Shown in pieces: positions 1-7,350 of a stretch of 64,000 bases of DNA. Made by a program: the position numbers and the translations under genes. How positions within the stretch are numbered: the stretch's first letter is position 1; every line of letters starts with the position of its first letter. This DNA comes from Chthonomonas calidirosea. GTDB taxonomy: Bacteria > Armatimonadota > Fimbriimonadia > Fimbriimonadales > Fimbriimonadaceae. Under the pieces are notes generated by a model, which saw only the letters and a list, made by a program, of their open reading frames with translations, had not been told where the DNA came from and ran no database searches. Location: the NCBI GenBank assembly GCA_945882415.1, contig CAMCWC010000007.1, positions 1 through 64,000 on the forward strand, in the 5' to 3' direction.

Positions 1-75
1 CATCTCCTCGCCTTCCAAAAGGCGAGCCACGAACCTTAATCTTTCTTCCATCACCGAACACTCTTTCCAAGGCAT
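1..75 (-). CDS. IS481-family transposase, N-terminal fragment (runs off window)
   Basis: Reading leftwards from an ATG at 75 gives 25 codons beginning MPWKECSVMEERLRFVARLL, a start very characteristic of IS481-type DDE transposases, which use an N-terminal helix-turn-helix to bind the element ends. A strong ribosome site (GGGAGGGAG) lies just upstream. The frame is open at the window edge, so the element presumably continues to the left and whether it is intact cannot be judged. It is transcribed away from the AbiE genes. Confidence rests on the leader sequence only. Confidence 0.75.
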   Translation of the reverse strand, partial: MPWKECSVMEERLRFVARLLEGEEM

Positions 76-146
76 CACTCCCTCCCCTTAGAAAGCAAGT
101 GTTACCTATGTGTCCGGAATAATCTGTAACCCATGTGTCGGCATGT
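1..146 (-). mobile_element. End of an IS481-like insertion sequence
   Basis: Upstream of the transposase start are two near-identical 15-mers, TGTTACCTATGTGTC (100-114) and TGTAACCCATGTGTC (125-139), spaced 25 bp apart. Such repeats are what the terminal region of an IS481-type element looks like. The exact tip and the target duplication cannot be fixed because the other end is outside the window; the boundary near 146 is an estimate. Confidence 0.55.
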
Positions 147-152
147 ACATTC

Positions 153-193
153 AAGAAGAGAGATCACCAGTTTTGGTGGTCTCTCTTCTTTTT
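153..193. terminator. Strong hairpin terminator between IS end and abiE
   Basis: A stem of about 17 bp (AAGAAGAGAGATCACCA against TGGTGGTCTCTCTTCTT, one G-T pair) with a 4-nt loop is followed by a T run on the + strand and preceded by As, so it could work in both directions. It would insulate abiE from the insertion sequence. Confidence 0.7.
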
Positions 194-202
194 GCAGAGT
201 AA

Positions 203-250
203 GGTTAGATTATGCATACAATAAAGCTCAAATGTATGCATAATCTAACC
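203..250. promoter_or_regulatory. AbiE operator: perfect 18-bp inverted repeat overlapping promoter
   Basis: GGTTAGATTATGCATACA (203-220) is perfectly repeated in inverse at 233-250 with a 12-nt spacer. Each arm contains the 8-bp palindrome TATGCATA (211-218 and 235-242), so two palindromic half-sites lie 24 bp apart. A weak promoter, TTGCAG (192-197) and TACAAT (217-222), overlaps the left arm. AbiEi antitoxins are known to repress their own promoter by binding inverted repeats, so this is the expected operator. It also argues that translation starts downstream of it. Confidence 0.8.
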
Positions 251-274
251 GTGGGAAACACCTGGGTGAATGTG

Positions 275-850
275 ATGGAGCTAGCGCAGCGCCAAGGTGT
301 CATCACACCCGGCGATGTGCGAGCACTTGGTCTTGCACCGGAAAATCTGAACAAGCTCGTGAAGCTGGGCAAGCTAGACAAGATTGGAAGAGGACTTTAT
401 CAGCATCCGGACTTCGAAACGACGAAGCATCACAGCTACGTCGAAGTAGCAAAGTCAGTGACCGACGGCGTGATCTGTCTGCTATCCGCACTCAGCATTC
501 ATGAAATAGGAACCCACATGCCTTGGGAGGTTTGGGTAGCCATACCGCGCGGTCGACGAATCCCGGAAGCTCGTCAGACCCGAATTCGAGTCGTCACCAT
601 GATCGGCGCAAGCTTCACTCTCGAAACACAGGAAAGATCGTTCGAGGGCGTGAGCGTAAAGGTCTTTAGCCTCGAGAAGACAATTGTCGACTGTTTCCGC
701 CTCCGACGTCTGGTCGGTCATGACGTTGCCATTGAAGCGCTACGCGAAGCGCTGAACGGTCAAAAAATCAACGTGTCCAAATTGATGTACCTTGCGGATC
801 AGCTCCGATCAAGGCGCCTGATCCAGCCCTACGTCGAGGCGCTGCTGTGA
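275..850 (+). CDS. abiEi: AbiEi-type antitoxin / transcriptional regulator
   Basis: Antitoxin of a type IV AbiE toxin-antitoxin system. The N-terminus is a winged helix (GVITPGDVRALGL, then a KLGKLDKIGRGLY wing) that binds DNA; the C-terminal half (VKVFSLEKTIVDCFRLRR) is the AbiEi_4-like domain. It is known in the family as an autorepressor that counteracts the toxin without stable binding to it. The frame is open from ATG 212, but that codon lies inside the operator left arm. ATG 275, directly before the winged helix (or GTG 251), is preferred; this is not certain. The stop overlaps the toxin start by 4 nt, indicating coupling. Confidence 0.85.
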   Translation: MELAQRQGVITPGDVRALGLAPENLNKLVKLGKLDKIGRGLYQHPDFETTKHHSYVEVAKSVTDGVICLLSALSIHEIGTHMPWEVWVAIPRGRRIPEARQTRIRVVTMIGASFTLETQERSFEGVSVKVFSLEKTIVDCFRLRRLVGHDVAIEALREALNGQKINVSKLMYLADQLRSRRLIQPYVEALL

Positions 851-1722
851 CGAGCGAAGGAAAAGCTGCGTCCGCCAGACAGCGCCTCCTCAACCTCTCT
901 CAATCAAACGGCGAGGATTACAACCAAGTATTGATCCGCTACGTCGGTCTACGATTCCTCGCCCGTTTGGCTGCGTCCGAACACGCCTCTCAATTCCTGC
1001 TAAAAGGGGCCACGATGTTCCTTGTCTGGCGCGGCTCGATGCCTCGTCCAACAAGTGACATCGATCTCCTAGGTTTTGTGGCGGACGAGGAAAAACTGGC
1101 CGAAACCGTCAGAGCCATTTGCATTCAAGAAGTGGAGGACGATGGAGTCCTGTTCGACCTTAAATCTGTGAAAGTCGAAAAGATTCGATCGGAAACAGTC
1201 TATGGTGGACTCCGATGCCTTTTCGACGCTACGCTCGGTTCCGCGAAGCTCAGAGTTCAGCTGGACGTCGGGTTTGGCGATGACGTCACGCCTGAGCCAG
1301 ATGTAGTTGAAGTCCCGAGGCTACTAGACGACGAGGTGCGACGAGAGCTACGAGCTTACACACCCGAAACGGTAATTGCCGAGAAGTTCGAAGCCATCGT
1401 CAAACTGGGCCTTGGAAATAGCCGGATGAAGGACTACCTAGACCTTGATCTGCTCCTGAGCAGCGGCGAGATTGATCGAACCATGCTTGCGAACGCGATA
1501 GCGCGTACATTCAGGCGCCGCCGCACACCGATTCCTACTGCTCTCCCGATGGGTCTCACCCAAGAGTTTTGGAATGATGAGATGGCCCTGCGTCGTTGGC
1601 AAGCATTTTTGAAACGAAATCGACTTAGCTCCTGTCCGCTCGACGAAATCTGCCTGCGTATCGGAAAAGAAGTGCTCGCAGCGTTGACCCTCATTCCCGA
1701 TGTGGAAGCACAACAGTTTTAA
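847..1722 (+). CDS. abiEii: AbiEii-type nucleotidyltransferase toxin
   Basis: Toxin partner of the AbiE system, a nucleotidyltransferase of the DNA polymerase beta superfamily; characterised homologues (MenT/AbiEii) act on the tRNA acceptor end or bind GTP. The GS motif followed by DID appears in KGATMFLVWRGSMPRPTSDID, and later motifs KFEAIVKLG and RMKDYLDL match the family. It begins with GTG at 847 inside the antitoxin stop (GTGA overlap). Length of 291 aa is normal. Next to an insertion sequence, consistent with an accessory locus. Confidence 0.88.
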   Translation: MTSEGKAASARQRLLNLSQSNGEDYNQVLIRYVGLRFLARLAASEHASQFLLKGATMFLVWRGSMPRPTSDIDLLGFVADEEKLAETVRAICIQEVEDDGVLFDLKSVKVEKIRSETVYGGLRCLFDATLGSAKLRVQLDVGFGDDVTPEPDVVEVPRLLDDEVRRELRAYTPETVIAEKFEAIVKLGLGNSRMKDYLDLDLLLSSGEIDRTMLANAIARTFRRRRTPIPTALPMGLTQEFWNDEMALRRWQAFLKRNRLSSCPLDEICLRIGKEVLAALTLIPDVEAQQF

Positions 1723-1757
1723 TGACCTCATGAAAGGCCGCGGTTGGAGTGATTACT

Positions 1758-2774
1758 TCACCGATCGTCCCAAGCGCTAGGTAGCGTGAACCTTCGGTAG
1801 TCCTCTACGGCGAACCGGTCTGTCATTCCCGCGACATAGTCAATCGCCCCGAGCACTCCTTCGTAGCCTTCCGGCAGCCGACCTGGCTCCAGGTACATCC
1901 GGAAAAGTTCGGCCACCAGTCTTTTCGCCTTGCCAATCTCCGGAAACCGAACCGGATATTCCAAGTACACATTAATAAATAACCACTCTTTGAGCGCGTT
2001 CAGAATCTCCAGCATCTCCGCCGAAAGCCGAATGTCATCGCTGTCCAAGCTGTTGTAAATCAGGTCTTCAACCATCACGCCGATGCGGTCCGAGTGCGTC
2101 TGGCCGATCCTAAACTCGCCAGGAATCACCTCGATCATCCCGCTTCGGAGCGCATCATCGAGGTCGTGATTCAGATATGCGATGCGGTCACAGATTCGCA
2201 CCACCGCCGCCTCCATGGTGGACTTCACTTCCCCGTCCGCCGCCGACAGGTGCGCCCGACCTTTGCTGTGACCGTCGATACCGGCCCGCGTTTCGTGACT
2301 CAGGTTCAGGTCCTCAAGGACATCAACAATCCGCAGTGACTGCTCATAGTGCCGAAACCCGGTAGGGCCATCTTCCAGGTTCAACGCGCCAACCGCCTCG
2401 TCCAGCGCATTCTCACCCGCATGTCCAAAAGGGGTGTGACCCAGGTCATGCCCTAGCGCGATGGCCTCGATGAGATCCTCGTTGAGCTGTAGAGCGCGAC
2501 CAACGGTGCGGCCGATTTGGGCGACTTCAAGGGTGTGCGTGAGACGGGTCCTGTAATGATCGCCCAGCGGATCAATAAACACCTGTGTCTTGTGCTTGAG
2601 CCGGCGGAACGCCTTGCAATGCAAAATCCGATCTCGGTCGCGCTGAAAACAGGTGCGCACCGCGTCTTCTTCTTCCGTCCGACGACGACCCGCGCTGTTT
2701 GCTGCCAGAGCCGCCCGCGGGCTCAAATGCTGCGCTTCTCGTTGTTCAATGCTTTGGCGGACGTGGGTCAACAC
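1758..2774 (-). CDS. dgt: Deoxyguanosinetriphosphate triphosphohydrolase-like HD protein
   Basis: HD-superfamily dNTP triphosphohydrolase that would cleave dNTPs to nucleoside and triphosphate, affecting the nucleotide pool. Visible motifs: RDRDRILHCKAFRRLKHKTQV, the metal site H in RLTHTLEVAQIGR, HD in ALGHDLGHTPFGH, and the distal D in CDRIAYLNHDLDDA. At 338 aa it belongs to the shorter dGTPase-like type rather than the 500-aa E. coli enzyme. It starts with GTG (2774) 15 nt after the glycosyltransferase stop, so DUF2993-GT2-dgt probably form one leftward operon. Confidence 0.88.
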   Translation of the reverse strand: MLTHVRQSIEQREAQHLSPRAALAANSAGRRRTEEEDAVRTCFQRDRDRILHCKAFRRLKHKTQVFIDPLGDHYRTRLTHTLEVAQIGRTVGRALQLNEDLIEAIALGHDLGHTPFGHAGENALDEAVGALNLEDGPTGFRHYEQSLRIVDVLEDLNLSHETRAGIDGHSKGRAHLSAADGEVKSTMEAAVVRICDRIAYLNHDLDDALRSGMIEVIPGEFRIGQTHSDRIGVMVEDLIYNSLDSDDIRLSAEMLEILNALKEWLFINVYLEYPVRFPEIGKAKRLVAELFRMYLEPGRLPEGYEGVLGAIDYVAGMTDRFAVEDYRRFTLPSAWDDR

Positions 2775-2789
2775 GAGGAACTTGACGAA

Positions 2790-3497
2790 TCAGGCCCGCG
2801 GTTTGCCGCGCCAGAACCGGTAACGGAACAAGGTTGAGAAAGCCTCAGGGGCGTCCGTCCAACGAATCTTCTTCCCCGCCGCCTTATTCCTTGGCTCGTA
2901 CGAAATCGGGATCTCGATGATCTTCTCGCCGGACCGCAGGGCCTTTGCCGTAACCTCAGGGCAGAACTCGAACCGCTGGCACTGCAAATCGAACCCCTGA
3001 ATCAGTTCGGTACGAAAAGCCTTGTAGCAGGTGGCTTCATCGGTCATTGGCACTCCATACAAAATCCGGACCGAAAGCGCCAAAAGGACGTTGACGATCT
3101 TGTTCGGAATCGCCATCCCTTTCGGAAATCCATTTTTGAAGCGCGTGCCGTAAACCACGTTCGCTTTCCCATCCAAGATCGGTTGGATTAGGGCAGGAAT
3201 TTGCTCGGGCACATACTCGAGGTCGGCATCCTGAATAATAGTCGCCGTGCCAGTTGCAAGCGGAAGCGCTTTGCGGATTGCGTTCCCCTTTCCGCCGGGT
3301 CGTTCGTTCCGTAGCACCTGCAATCGGTCTCCGAATCCTCGAAGAATCTCGCTTGTGCCGTCCGTGCTGCCGTCATCAATCACGATCAGCTCAACTCGGA
3401 GTGGAATCTCTAAAACTCGATTCACAACATCGGCAATCGTGTTCTCTTCGTTCAGGGCTGGCACCAGCACCGTCACCTGAGGCCGCAGGTCACTCAT
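2790..3497 (-). CDS. Family 2 glycosyltransferase (polyprenyl-phosphate sugar type)
   Basis: GT-A fold glycosyltransferase with the DPM1/Alg5-like pattern: TVLVPALNEENTI at the N-terminus, VIDDGSTDGT, then the metal-binding DAD in IIQDADLEY, and GTRF. It likely transfers a sugar from a nucleotide donor to a lipid carrier or glycan at the inner membrane; no transmembrane segments are evident. The start at 3497 (MSDLRPQVTV) is chosen because the family begins here; it overlaps the upstream DUF2993 stop by 8 nt (ATGAGTGA). A longer frame to 3545 has no support. Confidence 0.85.
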   Translation of the reverse strand: MSDLRPQVTVLVPALNEENTIADVVNRVLEIPLRVELIVIDDGSTDGTSEILRGFGDRLQVLRNERPGGKGNAIRKALPLATGTATIIQDADLEYVPEQIPALIQPILDGKANVVYGTRFKNGFPKGMAIPNKIVNVLLALSVRILYGVPMTDEATCYKAFRTELIQGFDLQCQRFEFCPEVTAKALRSGEKIIEIPISYEPRNKAAGKKIRWTDAPEAFSTLFRYRFWRGKPRA

Positions 3498-4293
3498 TGC
3501 CGACCGCCTTTGGCCGAACTGGAATCGTTGCGGGTCCCTCCGCAATCATTGTCGTCCCAAGAAACGAAACTTTCGAAAGTTGCAAGGCACCGAAAAGCTG
3601 CAGATCGCGCTCCAAATCGAGAATCGGATTCAAAGTCTTGAGGAGCGCTTCGCGAGAGAGTGGATCAGCGCGTTTTCCGTCAAAGTCAATCACCGCATCG
3701 GCGAGATGAAGCTGATTTGCGCCGCGAATCTCGAGTCGAGCGTCAACTTCAAACTCGGTCGCCACCACAAGGAATTCGCCATATCCGGTCACCTTGACCC
3801 GATCACCCGCAAACGTAATCGCTACACGCTTGATCTCGGAGAACTTCTGCAAAACAAATTGCTCAAGCGCGGCCGCATCAACTTCGACCCGTCCAACACC
3901 AATTCCACTCCGACTGAGCCGAATCTTTTTCTTCGCCAAAGCCAAAGCAGGGTCGAACCGGCAGTGCGGAATTTGGGCGGTTAATCTCTTCACGCGCAAC
4001 TGCTTCAACCGGAAGTCGGTCAGGTCCAGTTCCAACCGGTGCAAGATGCCTTTCTGCGATCGTTCCGGTTCCGTGAAGAGCGGAAGTGATTCGGCGGAAA
4101 AGTTCTTGGCACGGATTTTTGCCGAGCCGATTTCTTGCCAAAGGCCGCTTAATCCAGCGCGGGTGCTCACGTTTACCACGGCTGGTCCCTGGAGTTGGGC
4201 TTTCACATCGCGGGCCGCCGACACTTCGAATTCTCGCACCAATCCGGCCGATGCGATCAGACCACCGAAAAGCCAAACAAAAATAGGGCTCAT
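3490..4293 (-). CDS. DUF2993 / LmeA-like lipid-binding protein
   Basis: Begins MSPIFVWLFGGLIASAG, a short membrane anchor or signal, followed by a beta-rich domain of the LmeA/DUF2993 kind (VSAARDVKAQLQGPAVVNVSTR; later IRGANQLHLADAVIDFDGKRAD). Known relatives bind phospholipids at the cell envelope; that role is inferred here. The start 4293 is preferred to the upstream in-frame 4416 because the signal-like segment begins here and 4416 would run into the divergent ygfZ gene. First gene of the operon with GT2 and dgt. Confidence 0.72.
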   Translation of the reverse strand: MSPIFVWLFGGLIASAGLVREFEVSAARDVKAQLQGPAVVNVSTRAGLSGLWQEIGSAKIRAKNFSAESLPLFTEPERSQKGILHRLELDLTDFRLKQLRVKRLTAQIPHCRFDPALALAKKKIRLSRSGIGVGRVEVDAAALEQFVLQKFSEIKRVAITFAGDRVKVTGYGEFLVVATEFEVDARLEIRGANQLHLADAVIDFDGKRADPLSREALLKTLNPILDLERDLQLFGALQLSKVSFLGTTMIAEGPATIPVRPKAVGNE

Positions 4294-4399
4294 GCTGTGA
4301 TACCGTGCGCTTGCCGGTGAGCGTAATTCATAATCGTAAGCGTCCTTAACCAAACCACACGAATCGGTTTTGGGACGCATTACTGCTAACGGTATCCCG

Positions 4400-5395
4400 A
4401 TGTCCGACCTACTCAACTACACAACCGCCGAGGTTGTGGCAGATTATGACCGCCTCCGCGACGATTGCGCCCTTATCGAGCTCGCGGATTTTGGCCTCTT
4501 CGAACTCACCGGCGAGGACCGCAAGGGCTGGCTCCAGGGCCAAGTCACTCAGAACCTTCGCACCTTCGATGAAGGCACCTCCACGGCATTCTGTTTTTGC
4601 GAGCCGACCGGCCATCTGATGTCCGTTTGCGACGGCTGGGCAGTTCAAGGCAAGATCCTTTTCACCGCACCAGTCGCGACCGTCGAAAATGTTTCGAGTC
4701 GGATTGAGCAGATGGTCGTGCTTGAAAGCGTTGAGCACCAAGTCGTAACCAAAAAGTACAAACTTCTCAGCATTCAGGGCCCGAGGGCAACGGCCGTCCT
4801 CTCCGAGTTTGTCAACTTTCCGAACCTAGATTCCGGCGTTTCCGAACTTGATGGAGCCGAGATCTTTGTTCTCCGATCAAATCGGACCGGGATGGGTGGC
4901 TGGGATCTTTGGATTCCCGCCACCAAGCGAAAGGCGATTAGCCGAATTCGAACCGCATTCCGCACCGTTGGTGAAGCGGCGTACCGCCTTGCCGCGCTAG
5001 AAGCCGGAAGACCCCGATTTGGAGTGGACATGAACACCCGCACTCTGCCGCTGGAAATGGGTGCCGCTTTCACTGCCCGCCATGTAAGCCTCAACAAAGG
5101 TTGTTACGTTGGGCAAGAGGTGCTCCAGCGCATCCACAGCCGCGGGCACACGAACCGAACTTGGGTCGGCCTCGTAGCGGGCTCCCCTATTCAGGCAGGC
5201 CAAGCCGTCGGACATCTTCGAAAGGACGATGTTGGGACCGTCACAAGCGCTGGGTTCTCGCCAGACTATGGTCACATTGGTGCGGCCATGTTGCGAAACG
5301 AGGCAGCATACGAGCGCGAAGTCGTCCGAGTACAAACCGACTCCGGCTGGGTGGAGGCGGAAGTTCGGCATCTGCCGATCCTCCGGCTCGACTAA
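4400..5395 (+). CDS. ygfZ: YgfZ/GcvT-family folate-binding protein
   Basis: Tetrahydrofolate-binding protein related to GcvT, known to help Fe-S cluster assembly or repair. The diagnostic YgfZ signature is present as KGCYVGQEVLQR with the conserved cysteine; the N-terminal folate-binding part has LADFGLFELTGEDRKGWLQG. Start ATG 4400 (MSDLLNYT) is preferred to 4370 because the homology begins there. Divergent from the DUF2993 operon, so 4294-4399 must hold both promoters. A genuine gcvT lies at 17.7 kb, so the two paralogues are distinct. Confidence 0.85.
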   Translation: MSDLLNYTTAEVVADYDRLRDDCALIELADFGLFELTGEDRKGWLQGQVTQNLRTFDEGTSTAFCFCEPTGHLMSVCDGWAVQGKILFTAPVATVENVSSRIEQMVVLESVEHQVVTKKYKLLSIQGPRATAVLSEFVNFPNLDSGVSELDGAEIFVLRSNRTGMGGWDLWIPATKRKAISRIRTAFRTVGEAAYRLAALEAGRPRFGVDMNTRTLPLEMGAAFTARHVSLNKGCYVGQEVLQRIHSRGHTNRTWVGLVAGSPIQAGQAVGHLRKDDVGTVTSAGFSPDYGHIGAAMLRNEAAYEREVVRVQTDSGWVEAEVRHLPILRLD

Positions 5396-6354
5396 TCGAA
5401 AAGAAGCAACTGTTCGGCACCCTCGCACTCCTAAACGTGCTGTGGGCGCCGGTCAACTTGCTCGTCAGCCTAGCCGTTAAAGACGGAGCGTCGCCGGTCG
5501 CGATCGCGGCGACGCGCTGGTGCAGCCTTGCCATCCTGCTCGGCCTTTGCCTTTCCGTTCCCAGTTTTCGTCGCTTCACGAACGCACGTTGGCCGGTCAC
5601 CAAAGACCGCGTAGTGGCAGTGACCCTCGGCTTCTGTTTTTTTGGTCCCGCTCACGCGATCTACTATTACGCCATCACTCGTACCTCTACTTTTGAGGGA
5701 AACATTCTCGGCACTACCGCACCGCTCTGGGTGGCCGTGCTGTCCTTCGTCCTACTCCGGGAAAGAATAAGCCGCGTTCGGGTGATCGCAATTGCCCTCG
5801 GGTTTGCTGGGGCCTATGTGGTGAGCGTCGGATTTGCGGCGCCAAGCCTCAACCAAGGCCACACCTTCGGTAACTCGCTCTATCTCGGCGCGGTCGTGAT
5901 CGAAAGCATCTGCGGTGTCCTTGCCATCCAAATTGCCAGACGCTCATCCGGGATCACAACGCTCTGGCTCCAAGTTGTCGGAGCCGCCATTTTTCTAAGT
6001 GCGGCACCATTCGTGTTGCCCGGCGTGTTTCCCTACACTTTTAACGGCTCTGGAGCGACGACGGCGTTTGTCCTTACTTACCTAGTGCTGATCAGTGGGC
6101 TCGTCACGTTCGGCATTTGGTACACGCTGGCCGAGAAGGCTCCGCTGTCGTTGATGGTCATCACCCTTCTGCTTCAGCCACCGCTGGCAACGGGCCTCGG
6201 CATGCTCTTCCTCAACGAAAAACCGAACCTCCAGACCGCAATTGGTTCTGCCCTAATCCTAGTTGCGCTTCTGATCGGAACGTTGGAGAAAGGTTCAGCT
6301 CCGGTAAGTGTTGAGGGAGTGACCGACCGCGAGACCGATGAGCGAAACGGCTGA
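5395..6354 (+). CDS. EamA/DMT-family membrane transporter
   Basis: About ten hydrophobic segments in two EamA halves (first begins LFGTLALLNVLWAPVNLLVSLAV; second VVIESICGVLAIQIARRSSG), the drug/metabolite exporter fold. Substrate unknown. The start is odd: between the ygfZ stop (5393-5395) and the first helix there is no in-frame ATG, GTG or TTG. The first GTG (5437) would remove half of helix 1. ATC at 5395 or CTG at 5410 may be used, or a base is wrong. The gene abuts ygfZ, suggesting coupling. Its 3' end overlaps the convergent TMEM14-like gene by 60 nt. Confidence 0.8.
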   Translation: MEKKQLFGTLALLNVLWAPVNLLVSLAVKDGASPVAIAATRWCSLAILLGLCLSVPSFRRFTNARWPVTKDRVVAVTLGFCFFGPAHAIYYYAITRTSTFEGNILGTTAPLWVAVLSFVLLRERISRVRVIAIALGFAGAYVVSVGFAAPSLNQGHTFGNSLYLGAVVIESICGVLAIQIARRSSGITTLWLQVVGAAIFLSAAPFVLPGVFPYTFNGSGATTAFVLTYLVLISGLVTFGIWYTLAEKAPLSLMVITLLLQPPLATGLGMLFLNEKPNLQTAIGSALILVALLIGTLEKGSAPVSVEGVTDRETDERNG

Positions 6355-6645
6355 AATGATCACCATGATGCCCGCTGGATACAGCGCGCCTTCGGTGAAA
6401 AACGGTCCCGCAAAGCGCGCAATGAGCCCAATGCAGACCAATCCGCAAAGTCCGTAGCCCGCCAACGTATTCTTCTTGCTGATCTGAACCCCGGCGAGAA
6501 TGAGTCCAGCGGAAAGGAACCCGGCGACCATCGAGATCAGACTCGCCTTTCCGGTTCCAGTGATCATCGGCCCCAGATAACCTGCCGTCCCAATGCTAGC
6601 CGTGAGGAACGCATACACGAACAGAAGGGGATTTAACCAAGGCAT
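6295..6645 (-). CDS. TMEM14-like small membrane protein
   Basis: 116 residues with four hydrophobic helices and glycine-rich turns (AFLTASIGTAGYLGP, GAGYGLCG-like region, ALYPAGIMVIISA), the size and pattern of the TMEM14/UPF0136 family. Function in bacteria is unknown. Its C-terminal 20 codons overlap the end of the convergent EamA gene. The stretch 6646-6804 upstream holds no gene I can support. Confidence 0.65.
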   Translation of the reverse strand: MPWLNPLLFVYAFLTASIGTAGYLGPMITGTGKASLISMVAGFLSAGLILAGVQISKKNTLAGYGLCGLVCIGLIARFAGPFFTEGALYPAGIMVIISAVSLIGLAVGHSLNTYRS

Positions 6646-6804
6646 ATGGGTAGCGTACCGTTTCCGTGCTTGAACCTAAAAAACAGGCTGCCGAATTGCT
6701 TAAGCTCGACAGCCATGCCACTTCCCTACTTTTGTAGGTTTGTTCGGCCATCCGTAGACAATGCTCAGATGCGCCTTCAGGTGTAATTCCAAGGAGTAGA
6801 GGGG

Positions 6805-6921
6805 TTGAAGTACGCTATTCGTTCGGATCCCAAGCATCTTTACGTAAATTTTGACTTAAGTGGTTCCGAAGTCCCAAAACTTGGAACGTCCGAGGGCCCG
6901 ACGTCGAAGATCAGTCGATGA
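6805..6921 (+). CDS. 38-residue small protein, coupled to the downstream membrane gene
   Basis: TTG at 6805 is preceded by an excellent ribosome site (AAGGAGTAGAGGGG) and opens a 38-codon frame reading MKYAIRSDPKHLYVNFDLSG and ending at 6921, where the stop overlaps the ATG of the next gene (ATGA). The product is soluble and polar with no recognisable domain. The site plus the coupled overlap are the evidence; it could instead be a leader peptide whose translation delivers ribosomes to the 139-aa gene. Confidence 0.5.
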   Translation: MKYAIRSDPKHLYVNFDLSGSEVPKLGTSEGPTSKISR

Positions 6922-7337
6922 ATCTCGGGACCATTGTCACCATCGCGATCGTCGCCGCCATCCTTTTGGCCGCCGTTGCTTGGGTCTGTCAGGTCTACCA
7001 ATATCCGCGTTTCTACACCGTGCCCTTGGCCGACTTTAGGGCCTTTCACGACTACCACTGCCTTGTGGTTGGGCTCATTGTCGGGATTCCACTGCTTGCT
7101 GCGCCGATGGCTTCCGGTTACGCCGCGGTCATCACCCGCGATCCAATTGCTTGGGCCGCCTTGCTCTTCGGGTTGGTCGGACACGGGATTACGTTCTTGC
7201 ACTCTGCCGGTTGCCATGCCTCGCTCAGCGCGGCTTGGAACCGGGAAGTAATCGACCAGCTTCTCGCAAGCAATCTCTGGCGAAGCATCGCTTGGTCTCT
7301 TCAAGCTGTTCTGAGTTTTTGGCTCTTGCGACGATAA
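6918..7337 (+). CDS. Hypothetical four-helix membrane protein
   Basis: 139 residues with four predicted hydrophobic segments (IVTIAIVAAILLAAVAW; VVGLIVGIPLLAAPMA; AWAALLFGLVGHGITFL; SIAWSLQAVLSFWLL). Not recognised as a known family. It overlaps the preceding 38-codon ORF by 4 nt and precedes the MFS gene by 13 nt, so the three may be cotranscribed. Confidence 0.6.
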   Translation: MNLGTIVTIAIVAAILLAAVAWVCQVYQYPRFYTVPLADFRAFHDYHCLVVGLIVGIPLLAAPMASGYAAVITRDPIAWAALLFGLVGHGITFLHSAGCHASLSAAWNREVIDQLLASNLWRSIAWSLQAVLSFWLLRR

Positions 7338-7350
7338 CTGCCACACTGAA

